From Candidatus Lambdaproteobacteria bacterium (lineage in GTDB: Bacteria > SAR324 > NAC60-12): a stretch of 12,916 bases of DNA. The number at the start of each line of letters is the position of its first letter. The first letter of the stretch is position 1. Positions 5,818 to 12,319 of the stretch are shown here, one piece after another. The stretch spans positions 1 to 12,916 of the forward strand of contig DTUH01000130.1 of NCBI GenBank assembly GCA_012964265.1, read 5' to 3'. The notes below the pieces were generated by a model that saw only the letters and a program-made list of their open reading frames with translations, was not told the origin of the DNA and ran no database searches. The position numbers were made by a program, and so were the translations under genes.

Positions 5818-7719
5818 TTACATCACGTACCAGAGAATCAGGAAAGTTCCAAGAGTGAAGATGAGAGCGTAATTCTGTGTTAAACCGTTTTGGAAGGGAC
5901 GGATGGTATTTCCCACCGTACGTGCGACCGTTCCGGTTGTATTTACCGCACGGTCAATCACATTTTGGTCGAAAAGCTGCCAGAGTAAATGGGTCGAGAT
6001 GAGACGTCCCGGTTGAATGATTACCGCGTTATAGAGCTCATCGATGTACCATTTGTTGAGTGAAAGTTGATAGGCCCATTCCCATTTACTTCGTAAGCCG
6101 GCTGCAATATCAAATCCTGAATGATACAGTCTGCTGGCAACAAACCACGCAAACAAAGCAAAGCCCACGGAAAAAGCCATTAGTGTCCACTCTGTTGCAA
6201 CACTGCCATGACCACTTGGAATATCCGCAAAAAAACCATGGAAGTAACTTTCCATTCCATTCGGGAAAAAATTAAATAGATGCGGAACTCCAAAAAATCC
6301 CCCTGTAACTGCAAGCACTGCGAGAATCATCAGTGGAATGGTTATCGAAATTGGTGACTCATGTACATGTTCCAAAGTATGTGAATCCACCCTGGATTCT
6401 CCATGAAATGTCAGATATATCATCCGGAACATATAAAATGCCGTCAAACCTGCAGTAAGGAAACCGACTCCCCAGAACCACGGACTTCCCAGTGGAGAAC
6501 TGAATGCTTTCCAGAGAATTTCGTCTTTGCTGAAAAAACCGGAGAAAAAAGGAACTCCGGAAATCGCCAATGTACCAAGCAGCATAGTAATATAGGTGAT
6601 GGGCAGTTTGCTTTTGAGTGCTCCCATATTGCGCATATCCTGTTCATGATGAATTGCCAGAATGACCGATCCGGAACCCAAAAAGAGAAGTGCCTTAAAA
6701 AAAGCATGTGTCATGACGTGGAAAACTCCTGCACCGAAAGCACCGACTCCCATTGCCAAAAACATGTAACCCAACTGGCTGACAGTTGAATATGCCAATA
6801 CGCGCTTAATATCAGTTTGCGTGATGGCGATGGTTGCCGCCATAAGTGCGGTGGTTGCGCCAACTACTGCAATAACGTGCATCGTGAAAGGCGCCAGCAC
6901 AAACAAGTGACTCAAACGTGCAACCATGTACAAACCCGCAGTAACCATGGTAGCGGCATGGATTAAAGCAGAAACAGGAGTAGGACCTTCCATTGCGTCC
7001 GGCAACCAGACAAAAAGTGGAATTTGAGCTGATTTTCCTGTAGCGCCAAGAAAGAGCAGCAACGTAATAGCTGTTACCAACCCTCCGCCTAGTTCCAGCC
7101 GTGTTGCTGCTTCAGCATTGATTGTGCTGAATTCAATTGAACCAAAAGCTAAAAAGATCAGCAAAACTGCCGACAGCACTCCAAAATCTCCAACCCTGTT
7201 AAATAGAAAAGCTTTCTTGGCTGCTTCTGCAGCAGAATCTTTTTCAAAATAGTAGCCGATCAAAAGGTATGAACAAAGACCTACTCCTTCCCAACCGACG
7301 AACATCAGTAAAAAGCTGTCGCCAAGTACGAGAATCAGCATGAAAAATACAAACAAATTCAAATAGGCAAAAAAACGGTAGTATCCGGATTCACCGTCCA
7401 TGTATCCCACAGAATAGACATGAATCAAAAAACCGACTCCAGTGATTACGAGCAAATAAAGTCCGGAAAGCTGATCAACCTGAAAGTTGATTCCGGCTTC
7501 AAAATTTCCGCTCGCAATCCAAGTGTAAAGGTGTTCCCGGAGCATGTTTCCTTCAGCCTCAAGCATTTGAAAAAACAGGACCAGCGACTGGGCAAACGAG
7601 AGCGCGATTGCCAGCGGGCCTACAAAGCTCACGAAACGTGCTCCGAAACGTTTCCCTAAAAATCCATTCAGCAAAAATCCCAGCAAAGGAAATGCGGGTA
7701 CAAGCCAAATTTGCGACAT
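5818..7719 (-). CDS. nuoL: NADH-quinone oxidoreductase subunit L (antiporter-like proton pump)
   Basis: NuoL is the distal antiporter-like membrane subunit of complex I; its long lateral helix runs along the membrane arm. Starting at ATG 7719 the protein has 633 residues. Conserved charged residues then fall at E144 (GWEGVGLCSYLLIG), D178 (NRVGDFG), K229 (GATGKSAQIPLFVWLPDAME) and H254 (ALIHAATMVTAG), the same numbers known for E. coli NuoL. Many hydrophobic segments cover most of the length, and a C-terminal lateral-helix region (about 530-600) precedes the last membrane segment. A GTG at 7728 is a possible longer start but would overlap the nuoK stop. ATG 7719 lies two bases after that stop. 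nuoM and nuoN, which usually follow, are absent; skp comes next. Confidence 0.97.
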   Translation of the reverse strand: MSQIWLVPAFPLLGFLLNGFLGKRFGARFVSFVGPLAIALSFAQSLVLFFQMLEAEGNMLREHLYTWIASGNFEAGINFQVDQLSGLYLLVITGVGFLIHVYSVGYMDGESGYYRFFAYLNLFVFFMLILVLGDSFLLMFVGWEGVGLCSYLLIGYYFEKDSAAEAAKKAFLFNRVGDFGVLSAVLLIFLAFGSIEFSTINAEAATRLELGGGLVTAITLLLFLGATGKSAQIPLFVWLPDAMEGPTPVSALIHAATMVTAGLYMVARLSHLFVLAPFTMHVIAVVGATTALMAATIAITQTDIKRVLAYSTVSQLGYMFLAMGVGAFGAGVFHVMTHAFFKALLFLGSGSVILAIHHEQDMRNMGALKSKLPITYITMLLGTLAISGVPFFSGFFSKDEILWKAFSSPLGSPWFWGVGFLTAGLTAFYMFRMIYLTFHGESRVDSHTLEHVHESPISITIPLMILAVLAVTGGFFGVPHLFNFFPNGMESYFHGFFADIPSGHGSVATEWTLMAFSVGFALFAWFVASRLYHSGFDIAAGLRSKWEWAYQLSLNKWYIDELYNAVIIQPGRLISTHLLWQLFDQNVIDRAVNTTGTVARTVGNTIRPFQNGLTQNYALIFTLGTFLILWYVM

Positions 7720-7721
7720 AG

Positions 7722-8024
7722 CTACCACTTTAATAAATTATATTCGTCAATGTTCAACGTTTTTCGTGTCCGAAAAATTGAAAGAATTATCGAAAGTCCA
7801 ACCACCGCTTCCGCCGCGGCAACTACGATGATAAAGAAGATGAAGATCACACCTGTCATGGAATCCATACTTCTGGCGAAGGTCACAAACGATAAGTTGA
7901 CTGCGTTGAGCATCAGTTCAATACTCATGAAAATAACTATAACATTTCGACGCAGCATTACACCCAGCACTCCAATTGTAAAAAGCACTGCACTTAACAA
8001 CAAAATATGTTCAATGGGAATCAT
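7722..8024 (-). CDS. nuoK: NADH-quinone oxidoreductase subunit K
   Basis: NuoK is an MrpC-like three-helix membrane subunit that takes part in proton translocation. I choose ATG 8024, giving a standard 100-residue protein that starts MIPIEHILLLSAVLF. With this start the two functional membrane glutamates fall at E36 (FMSIELMLNAVN) and E72 (AAAEAVVGL), the same positions as in E. coli NuoK. A longer frame from TTG 8057 would add 11 residues with no family counterpart and overlap nuoJ. The gene starts ten bases after the nuoJ stop and ends two bases before the nuoL ATG, so the three are very likely one message. Confidence 0.96.
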   Translation of the reverse strand: MIPIEHILLLSAVLFTIGVLGVMLRRNVIVIFMSIELMLNAVNLSFVTFARSMDSMTGVIFIFFIIVVAAAEAVVGLSIILSIFRTRKTLNIDEYNLLKW

Positions 8025-8034
8025 GTAAACAGCT

Positions 8035-8547
8035 TCATTGTAAACGTCGTTTTGCAATCACTACCGCACCAATTACGGCAACGAGCAGGAGAATGGCAAT
8101 AATTTCAAATGACAAAATATAGTCTGTAAAAAGCAGACGGCCAATTAACGCAATCGAACCAACTTCTTCTACAACCTCAAGAGGATATGCTCCCTTTGGT
8201 CCAAGCTGTAGTTCACCTGCATTGAAGAGACCGGCAATTTGTATAAAAATCCCCAAAGAGAGAAGTCCCGCCAGGATTTTACCTATGGGCCATTTGTTGG
8301 CATACTGTTCAGAATCCTTTGAGGAGAGCAGCATCAGCACAAACAGGAACAGAACCATAATCGCGCCGGCATAAACTAAAACTTGAATGACCGCCACAAA
8401 TTCTGCATTGAGCATCACATAAATTGCGCCCAAACAAAAAAATGTGCCCACCAGAGAAAGCGCGCAATGAATTGGATTCCGCAGAAAAAGAACACCCAAT
8501 CCACCCAGTACGCTCAGAGCGGCAAAAATGTAGAAAATTATTAACAT
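8035..8547 (-). CDS. nuoJ: NADH-quinone oxidoreductase subunit J
   Basis: NuoJ is a five-helix membrane subunit between NuoA/H and NuoK; its third helix is implicated in conformational coupling. The 170-residue product shows the diagnostic block AEFVAVIQVLVYAGAIMVLF followed by LFVLMLL, flanked by helices at about 4-22 and 28-48 and two later ones (about 90-107 and 143-165). It starts at ATG 8547 with only a poor ribosome site, 37 bases after nuoG. In standard nuo operons nuoH and nuoI lie between nuoG and nuoJ; here neither is present and the gap is too small for a remnant. Confidence 0.95.
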   Translation of the reverse strand: MLIIFYIFAALSVLGGLGVLFLRNPIHCALSLVGTFFCLGAIYVMLNAEFVAVIQVLVYAGAIMVLFLFVLMLLSSKDSEQYANKWPIGKILAGLLSLGIFIQIAGLFNAGELQLGPKGAYPLEVVEEVGSIALIGRLLFTDYILSFEIIAILLLVAVIGAVVIAKRRLQ

Positions 8548-8584
8548 TTTTCGGTTACGAAAAGAATTTTGAGTTCACACAAAA

Positions 8585-10216
8585 CTAAATCTGTGCCTTG
8601 ACCACTTTCATTCCTGAGTCTCTTGTCTTTTTTGTCAGCACGCTACCAAGTCCACCGAGATTTTCATAGCTGAGTCCCTTGAATGCTTTTACTTCCTGAG
8701 TCATTGCATTAAAAACTTGTGCTGAACTGGCGAAAGTATTTTCTCGGCCCAGTGCCTTTGACAATTCCGCAATAATCTGCCACTCCGGACGAGTCCTGCG
8801 CAAAGCCTGTACTGCAATTTCAGTTGCCTGTACTCGCTGATTCTTATTTGTAAAAGTTCCATCTTTTTCAGAATAGTATTGTCCGGGAAGCACAACATCC
8901 GCAATCTCGCTCCATGAGTTGTGGAAAATACCAAGGTGCACTACTAACTGTGCTCTTTTTAATTGCTCCTGAATTTCCGATTCTGCTTCAAATGGATTGC
9001 CCAAAACAAAAACCACTTTCGGATCACTTTCAACTGCTTTTTTAAGTTTTGCAGTTTTAGCATCACCCTTGATCTTGAGAGCAAGTGCTCCGGCCCGATT
9101 GGGAGTTTTATCTGATGTAATAAGGGTATTGATGAAAAAATCACTTTCACTTTGTTCCCAATTCGGTAAAGGGCAAAAGATGTTTTCTGTAGAAAAGATA
9201 TCTTTGAGAAGCTTTTGCAGTAAAAACAACTCTTCGTTACTCGCATGAGTATCGGTCAGTGCAAGCACCTCTTGCGGTAATGGCGACATTTCACTGACTC
9301 GTTCCGCAATTGCGCCGTACGCCTCATTCCAAGAAATTCCCTCAAGTTTTCCGTCAACACGACCCAACGGTTGATGAATCCTTGTTTTACGTTCGTTCAT
9401 CATGCGGTATGTCAAACGTCCCTCATCACACAACCACCACTTATTGACGCTTTGGTTTTCGTGAGGCTTGAGCCGGAAAATTTCATTACGGTCATGTTCA
9501 ATAGTGACATTGCAGCCGGTAGAACATCCCGTACAAATTGAATGATTTTTTTTCAGTTTCCAAACTCTTCGCTTGAAGCGGAATTCCTTTTCGGTAATGG
9601 CGCCAACCGGACAGATGTCTGCCATATTTCCCTGAAATTTATTCGTCATCGGTCTGTCGGCATAGGTATCCACAGTCAGTTCATGCCCGCGGTTAAACAT
9701 GCCAAATTCGTTTGTTCCGGTGATTTCCCTGGTAAAACGGTCACAGCGCGAACACTGAATACAGCGGTTGCGTTCCAACGCCACAAAAGTCCCAATGTCA
9801 CGCCAACCGCTTACCCGTTTAGAATAATCCATTTCCGACTTTCCGGAACCATATTCAAAGGCATAATCCTGTAAGGCACATTCTCCGGACTGATCGCAAA
9901 TTGGGCAATCAAGAGGGTGATTCACCAGCAGAAACTCGTTGACAAGTTTACGGCCCTCTTCAACTTTTTGATTGAGAGTTTCGATCTTCATCCCTTCCGC
10001 GGCATCCATTGAACAGGCGGTTTGGAGTTTTGGCGCTGGGTGGCCATTACCCAGATCGGTCACGTCAACCAGACACATCCTGCAGGTGGCGACTACAGAC
10101 ATTCCGGGATGGTAGCAATAATGAGGTATAACTTTTCCACAGCGTAAAGCTGCAGAAATAATTTTTTCACCGGGTTCAAATTCAACCGGCTCACCATCAA
10201 TATGAAATTCAGGCAT
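8585..10216 (-). CDS. nuoG: NADH-quinone oxidoreductase subunit G (short form, with N7 cysteines)
   Basis: NuoG carries several iron-sulfur clusters of the electron-input arm. I start at ATG 10216 (543 residues, MPEFHIDGEPVEFEPGEK), ten bases after nuoF; a longer frame from ATG 10240 overlaps nuoF. In order it has: a [2Fe-2S] ferredoxin domain (C34, C45, C48, C68); the His-Cys3 cluster (H100, C104, C107, C113 in HPLDCPICDQSGEC); a [4Fe-4S] site (C152, C155, C158, C202); and a molybdopterin-oxidoreductase-type Fe4S4 site with C228, C231, C235 and C263, matching the N7 ligand pattern. The remaining ~280 residues are a reduced molybdopterin-oxidoreductase-like domain, ending in the recognisable SEIADVVLPGQYYSEKDGTF. 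This is clearly shorter than the roughly 700-900 residues common in bacteria. No frameshift is evident; it looks like a natural short form. Confidence 0.95.
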   Translation of the reverse strand: MPEFHIDGEPVEFEPGEKIISAALRCGKVIPHYCYHPGMSVVATCRMCLVDVTDLGNGHPAPKLQTACSMDAAEGMKIETLNQKVEEGRKLVNEFLLVNHPLDCPICDQSGECALQDYAFEYGSGKSEMDYSKRVSGWRDIGTFVALERNRCIQCSRCDRFTREITGTNEFGMFNRGHELTVDTYADRPMTNKFQGNMADICPVGAITEKEFRFKRRVWKLKKNHSICTGCSTGCNVTIEHDRNEIFRLKPHENQSVNKWWLCDEGRLTYRMMNERKTRIHQPLGRVDGKLEGISWNEAYGAIAERVSEMSPLPQEVLALTDTHASNEELFLLQKLLKDIFSTENIFCPLPNWEQSESDFFINTLITSDKTPNRAGALALKIKGDAKTAKLKKAVESDPKVVFVLGNPFEAESEIQEQLKRAQLVVHLGIFHNSWSEIADVVLPGQYYSEKDGTFTNKNQRVQATEIAVQALRRTRPEWQIIAELSKALGRENTFASSAQVFNAMTQEVKAFKGLSYENLGGLGSVLTKKTRDSGMKVVKAQI

Positions 10217-10226
10217 GGAAAACTCG

Positions 10227-11486
10227 TTAAGCAGTGGCATAATATTTCCGGAATTCCTCCGGAAATTTGTTTACAAAACTTTGAATCGGCATTGCGGCGG
10301 CATCACCCAAAGCGCAAAGAGAGGTACCCAACATGTTTCCGCCGACTCTGTCAAGACGTTTCAATTTTTCTTCACTTCCGTTTCCGCTGAGAAAGTCCCG
10401 GACAATTTGCTTTGTCCATTGAGTTCCTTCGCGACAGGGAGTACATTGGCCGCAGGATTCATGTGCATAAAAACGGGTAATGCGATGAAGTAATTTTACT
10501 ATATCAGTGTCTTCATCAAAAACCATAATTGCCGCAGACCCCATCATGGCACCTATTTTAGCCAAATCATCAAAATTATACAGAACATCCACTTCATCTG
10601 CTTTCATGACCGGAGATGACGAGCCCCCGGGAATAACTCCTTTGAGCTTCTTTCCGTTCCGTATGCCTCCACCGATGTCGTAAATAATGTCTTTCATATT
10701 TACGTCCATCCTCAACTCATAAACTCCTGGCCGATTGACATGACCGCTTAAACTGACTAAATGAGTGCCTGAATTATTTTGTGGACCAAAACTTTTGAAA
10801 GCGTCCACTCCTCCTTCGCTAAATATAAAAGGCATACAGGCCAGCGTTTCAACATTGTTCACACTCGTCGGGCATCCGTTAAAACCTGAAACTGCGGGGA
10901 AAGGCGGTTTGACTCGAGGTTGCCCTCGTTTGCCTTCCAACGAATCCAGCAGGGCAGATTCCTCCCCGCAAATATATGCACCGGCACCGGTGTGAATAGT
11001 GAGGTCCAAATTAAAACCGCTGCCCAGTGGATCAGGTCCGAGAAGCCCGTCTGCATATAATTCATCTACTGCGGCATTCAAGATTTTGATGGAGGGAAAA
11101 AATTCGCCACGAACATAAATGTAACCGTGATGACAGCCGACTGCGTAGCAGCCGATCATCATACCTTCCAAAAAAAGGTGCGGATCTTTGAGCATCAGTT
11201 CGCGGTCCTTGCAGGTTCCCGGTTCAGATTCATCCGCGTTGGCAACAAGATAACTTGGTTTTCCGGTTCCTTTAGCCATGAAACTCCATTTCAGACCTGT
11301 TGGAAAACCGGCTCCGCCTCGTCCACGTATTCCGGACTCTTTGACTTCCTGAACGACGTCTTCGGGCTTCATTCCAAATACTTTTTTCAAAGACTTATAA
11401 CCACCGGATTTTTTATAAGCAGCCAAAGACTTGTCGTATTTGGTATTTCGAATATTTTTGAAAAGAACAAGAGTTTCTTCTAACAT
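10227..11486 (-). CDS. nuoF: NADH-quinone oxidoreductase subunit F (FMN, NADH-binding)
   Basis: NuoF binds NADH and FMN and starts electron flow into complex I through cluster N3. The 419-residue product has the NADH/FMN glycine-rich motif GRGGAGFPTGLKW (55-67), the second binding block GAGAYICGEESALLDSLEGK (167-186) and the N3 ligands C345, C348, C351 (ESCGQCTPCREG) and C391 (TSLCALGD). The length is near that of other bacterial NuoF (about 420-445). ATG 11486 lies three bases after the nuoE stop, so the two are almost certainly coupled. Nothing is missing. Confidence 0.98.
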   Translation of the reverse strand: MLEETLVLFKNIRNTKYDKSLAAYKKSGGYKSLKKVFGMKPEDVVQEVKESGIRGRGGAGFPTGLKWSFMAKGTGKPSYLVANADESEPGTCKDRELMLKDPHLFLEGMMIGCYAVGCHHGYIYVRGEFFPSIKILNAAVDELYADGLLGPDPLGSGFNLDLTIHTGAGAYICGEESALLDSLEGKRGQPRVKPPFPAVSGFNGCPTSVNNVETLACMPFIFSEGGVDAFKSFGPQNNSGTHLVSLSGHVNRPGVYELRMDVNMKDIIYDIGGGIRNGKKLKGVIPGGSSSPVMKADEVDVLYNFDDLAKIGAMMGSAAIMVFDEDTDIVKLLHRITRFYAHESCGQCTPCREGTQWTKQIVRDFLSGNGSEEKLKRLDRVGGNMLGTSLCALGDAAAMPIQSFVNKFPEEFRKYYATA

Positions 11487-11489
11487 TTT

Positions 11490-11960
11490 TTACTGTCTCA
11501 ATTCATCAATCATTTTATCCATTTTTTCCGGAGTTACCTGCTCATGGTAGTCTTCATTGACAATTATCGCAGGTGCAAAACTGCACGCTCCAATGCACTC
11601 CATTTCTTCAATGCTGAATACGCCGTCATCTGTAGTATGGCCTGCGTGAATGTCCAGTATTTTTTCCGTGTGTTCCAACAACTCTGTTCCGCCGACAAGA
11701 CAGCACGGCACGCAAGTACAAACCTGCAAATGGTATTTTCCGGGGGGTTTCAAACGAAACATGGTATAAAAGGTCACCACACCTTCTACGTGTGTCAGCG
11801 GCACTTCACAAATATCCGCGACGTGCTGCATCCACAACTCAGTCAGCCAGCCTTCATTCTCACTCTGGGCCAGAAGTAAAATTGGAATCAGCGCATTTTG
11901 TCTGATGGGATAACGGCTCAGTAGTTTGTCCACCTGAGTCTGAATGTCTTTAGAAAACAA
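11490..11960 (-). CDS. nuoE: NADH-quinone oxidoreductase subunit E (24 kDa, cluster N1a)
   Basis: NuoE is a thioredoxin-fold subunit that binds the [2Fe-2S] cluster N1a beside NuoF. The 156-residue product has an N-terminal helical domain (with LTHVEGVVTFYTMF at about 55-68) and the four ligands C81 and C86 (VCTCVPCCLVGG, spaced C-x4-C) and C122 and C126 (CIGAC). Two further cysteines, C83 and C87, sit beside the first pair; these are extra to the usual ligands. The start is TTG at 11960, supported by AGAGGT at 11966-11971 five bases upstream; the family's N-terminal region fits this start. It is the first gene of the leftward run and is divergent from ilvB. Confidence 0.95.
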   Translation of the reverse strand: MFSKDIQTQVDKLLSRYPIRQNALIPILLLAQSENEGWLTELWMQHVADICEVPLTHVEGVVTFYTMFRLKPPGKYHLQVCTCVPCCLVGGTELLEHTEKILDIHAGHTTDDGVFSIEEMECIGACSFAPAIIVNEDYHEQVTPEKMDKMIDELRQ

Positions 11961-11965
11961 ATTAA

Positions 11966-11971
11966 ACCTCT
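11966..11971 (-). promoter_or_regulatory. Shine-Dalgarno site supporting the TTG start of nuoE
   Basis: AGAGGT on the minus strand sits five bases before the TTG at 11960. It is the main reason for accepting an unusual TTG start for nuoE. Confidence 0.7.
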
Positions 11972-12121
11972 TTTTATGATGAGCAGTCTAAATAATCCGT
12001 GTGTTAGTTCTACCAAATACTGTTAAAAAATCAATAAAATTCGTCTTTCATAGGTATTTTTTTGTGTAAATGCTTTGTGCTTTCTGTACGAATCATAATT
12101 TTTTGTTAGCAAAACCAGCTA

Positions 12122-12251
12122 TATTTTGCAATATATCCTTAATGTTGACTGTCGTTTTAGAGCTTTACTATAATTAAGTCCATTTTATTCTTATAAATGA
12201 CAACTCATTTTTTAAACGGATGTTATTATTTAAATTTATTTTGCAATGTAT
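12122..12251. repeat. Pair of near-identical 15-base direct repeats
   Basis: TATTTTGCAATATAT at 12122-12136 and TATTTTGCAATGTAT at 12237-12251 differ at one position; their starts are 115 bases apart. The first copy also contains the small inverted repeat ATATT-ttgc-AATAT. One copy lies just upstream of, and the other just downstream of, the strong candidate ilvB promoter, so they could be regulator sites. In AT-rich DNA they could also be chance. Confidence 0.35.
12145..12174 (+). promoter_or_regulatory. Strong candidate sigma-70-type promoter for ilvB (P1)
   Basis: TTGACT (12145-12150; five of six to TTGACA) and a perfect TATAAT (12169-12174) are separated by 18 bases. Transcription would start near 12181 and leave a leader of about 139 bases before the ilvB ATG. 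This is the best promoter match in the window. Confidence 0.6.
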
Positions 12252-12261
12252 GCGTTTATGC

Positions 12262-12290
12262 TTGCAGATAGAGTCAAGAAGTGATATATT
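12262..12290 (+). promoter_or_regulatory. Weaker candidate promoter for ilvB (P2)
   Basis: TTGCAG (12262-12267; three of six) and TATATT (12285-12290; five of six) are separated by 17 bases. Transcription would start near 12297, about 23 bases before the ATG. It would be an alternative or second start to the stronger P1 upstream. Confidence 0.35.
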
Positions 12291-12319
12291 TTAAGTCAAA
12301 CTAGACAATATTTTAAACC

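Larger units (their letters stand above)
11961..12319. other. AT-rich divergent intergenic region between nuoE and ilvB
   Basis: This 359-base stretch has no credible gene on either strand. It carries the nuoE ribosome site (AGAGGT, 11966-11971, minus strand), two promoter-like elements facing ilvB (listed separately) and a near-identical 15-base direct repeat at 12122-12136 and 12237-12251. I found no convincing -35/-10 pair for nuoE on the minus strand despite looking, and no intrinsic terminator or tRNA. Confidence 0.7.

Noticed and set aside
7711..8028. 105-codon plus-strand open frame over nuoK
   Set aside because: Antisense to nuoK, low-complexity S/T/A/I composition typical of the reverse of membrane-protein codons; shadow frame.
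9542..9874. 110-codon plus-strand open frame inside nuoG
   Set aside because: It lies wholly antisense to strongly conserved cluster-binding regions of nuoG and has no family motif; shadow frame. The same holds for other plus-strand frames over metG, nuoL, nuoF and nuoE.
12197..12271. Possible 24-codon leader peptide (MTTHFLNGCYYLNLF, then cysteine-rich) between P1 and ilvB, considered as an attenuator
   Set aside because: It is not notably rich in Ile, Leu and Val, has no ribosome site, and is followed by no terminator hairpin with a U run. The cysteine and tyrosine content looks like AT-rich noise.
12246..12284. 12-codon reading frame (MYAFMLADRVKK) just before the P2 -10 box
   Set aside because: No ribosome site, no branched-chain residue run, and it lies upstream of the P2 start; chance.
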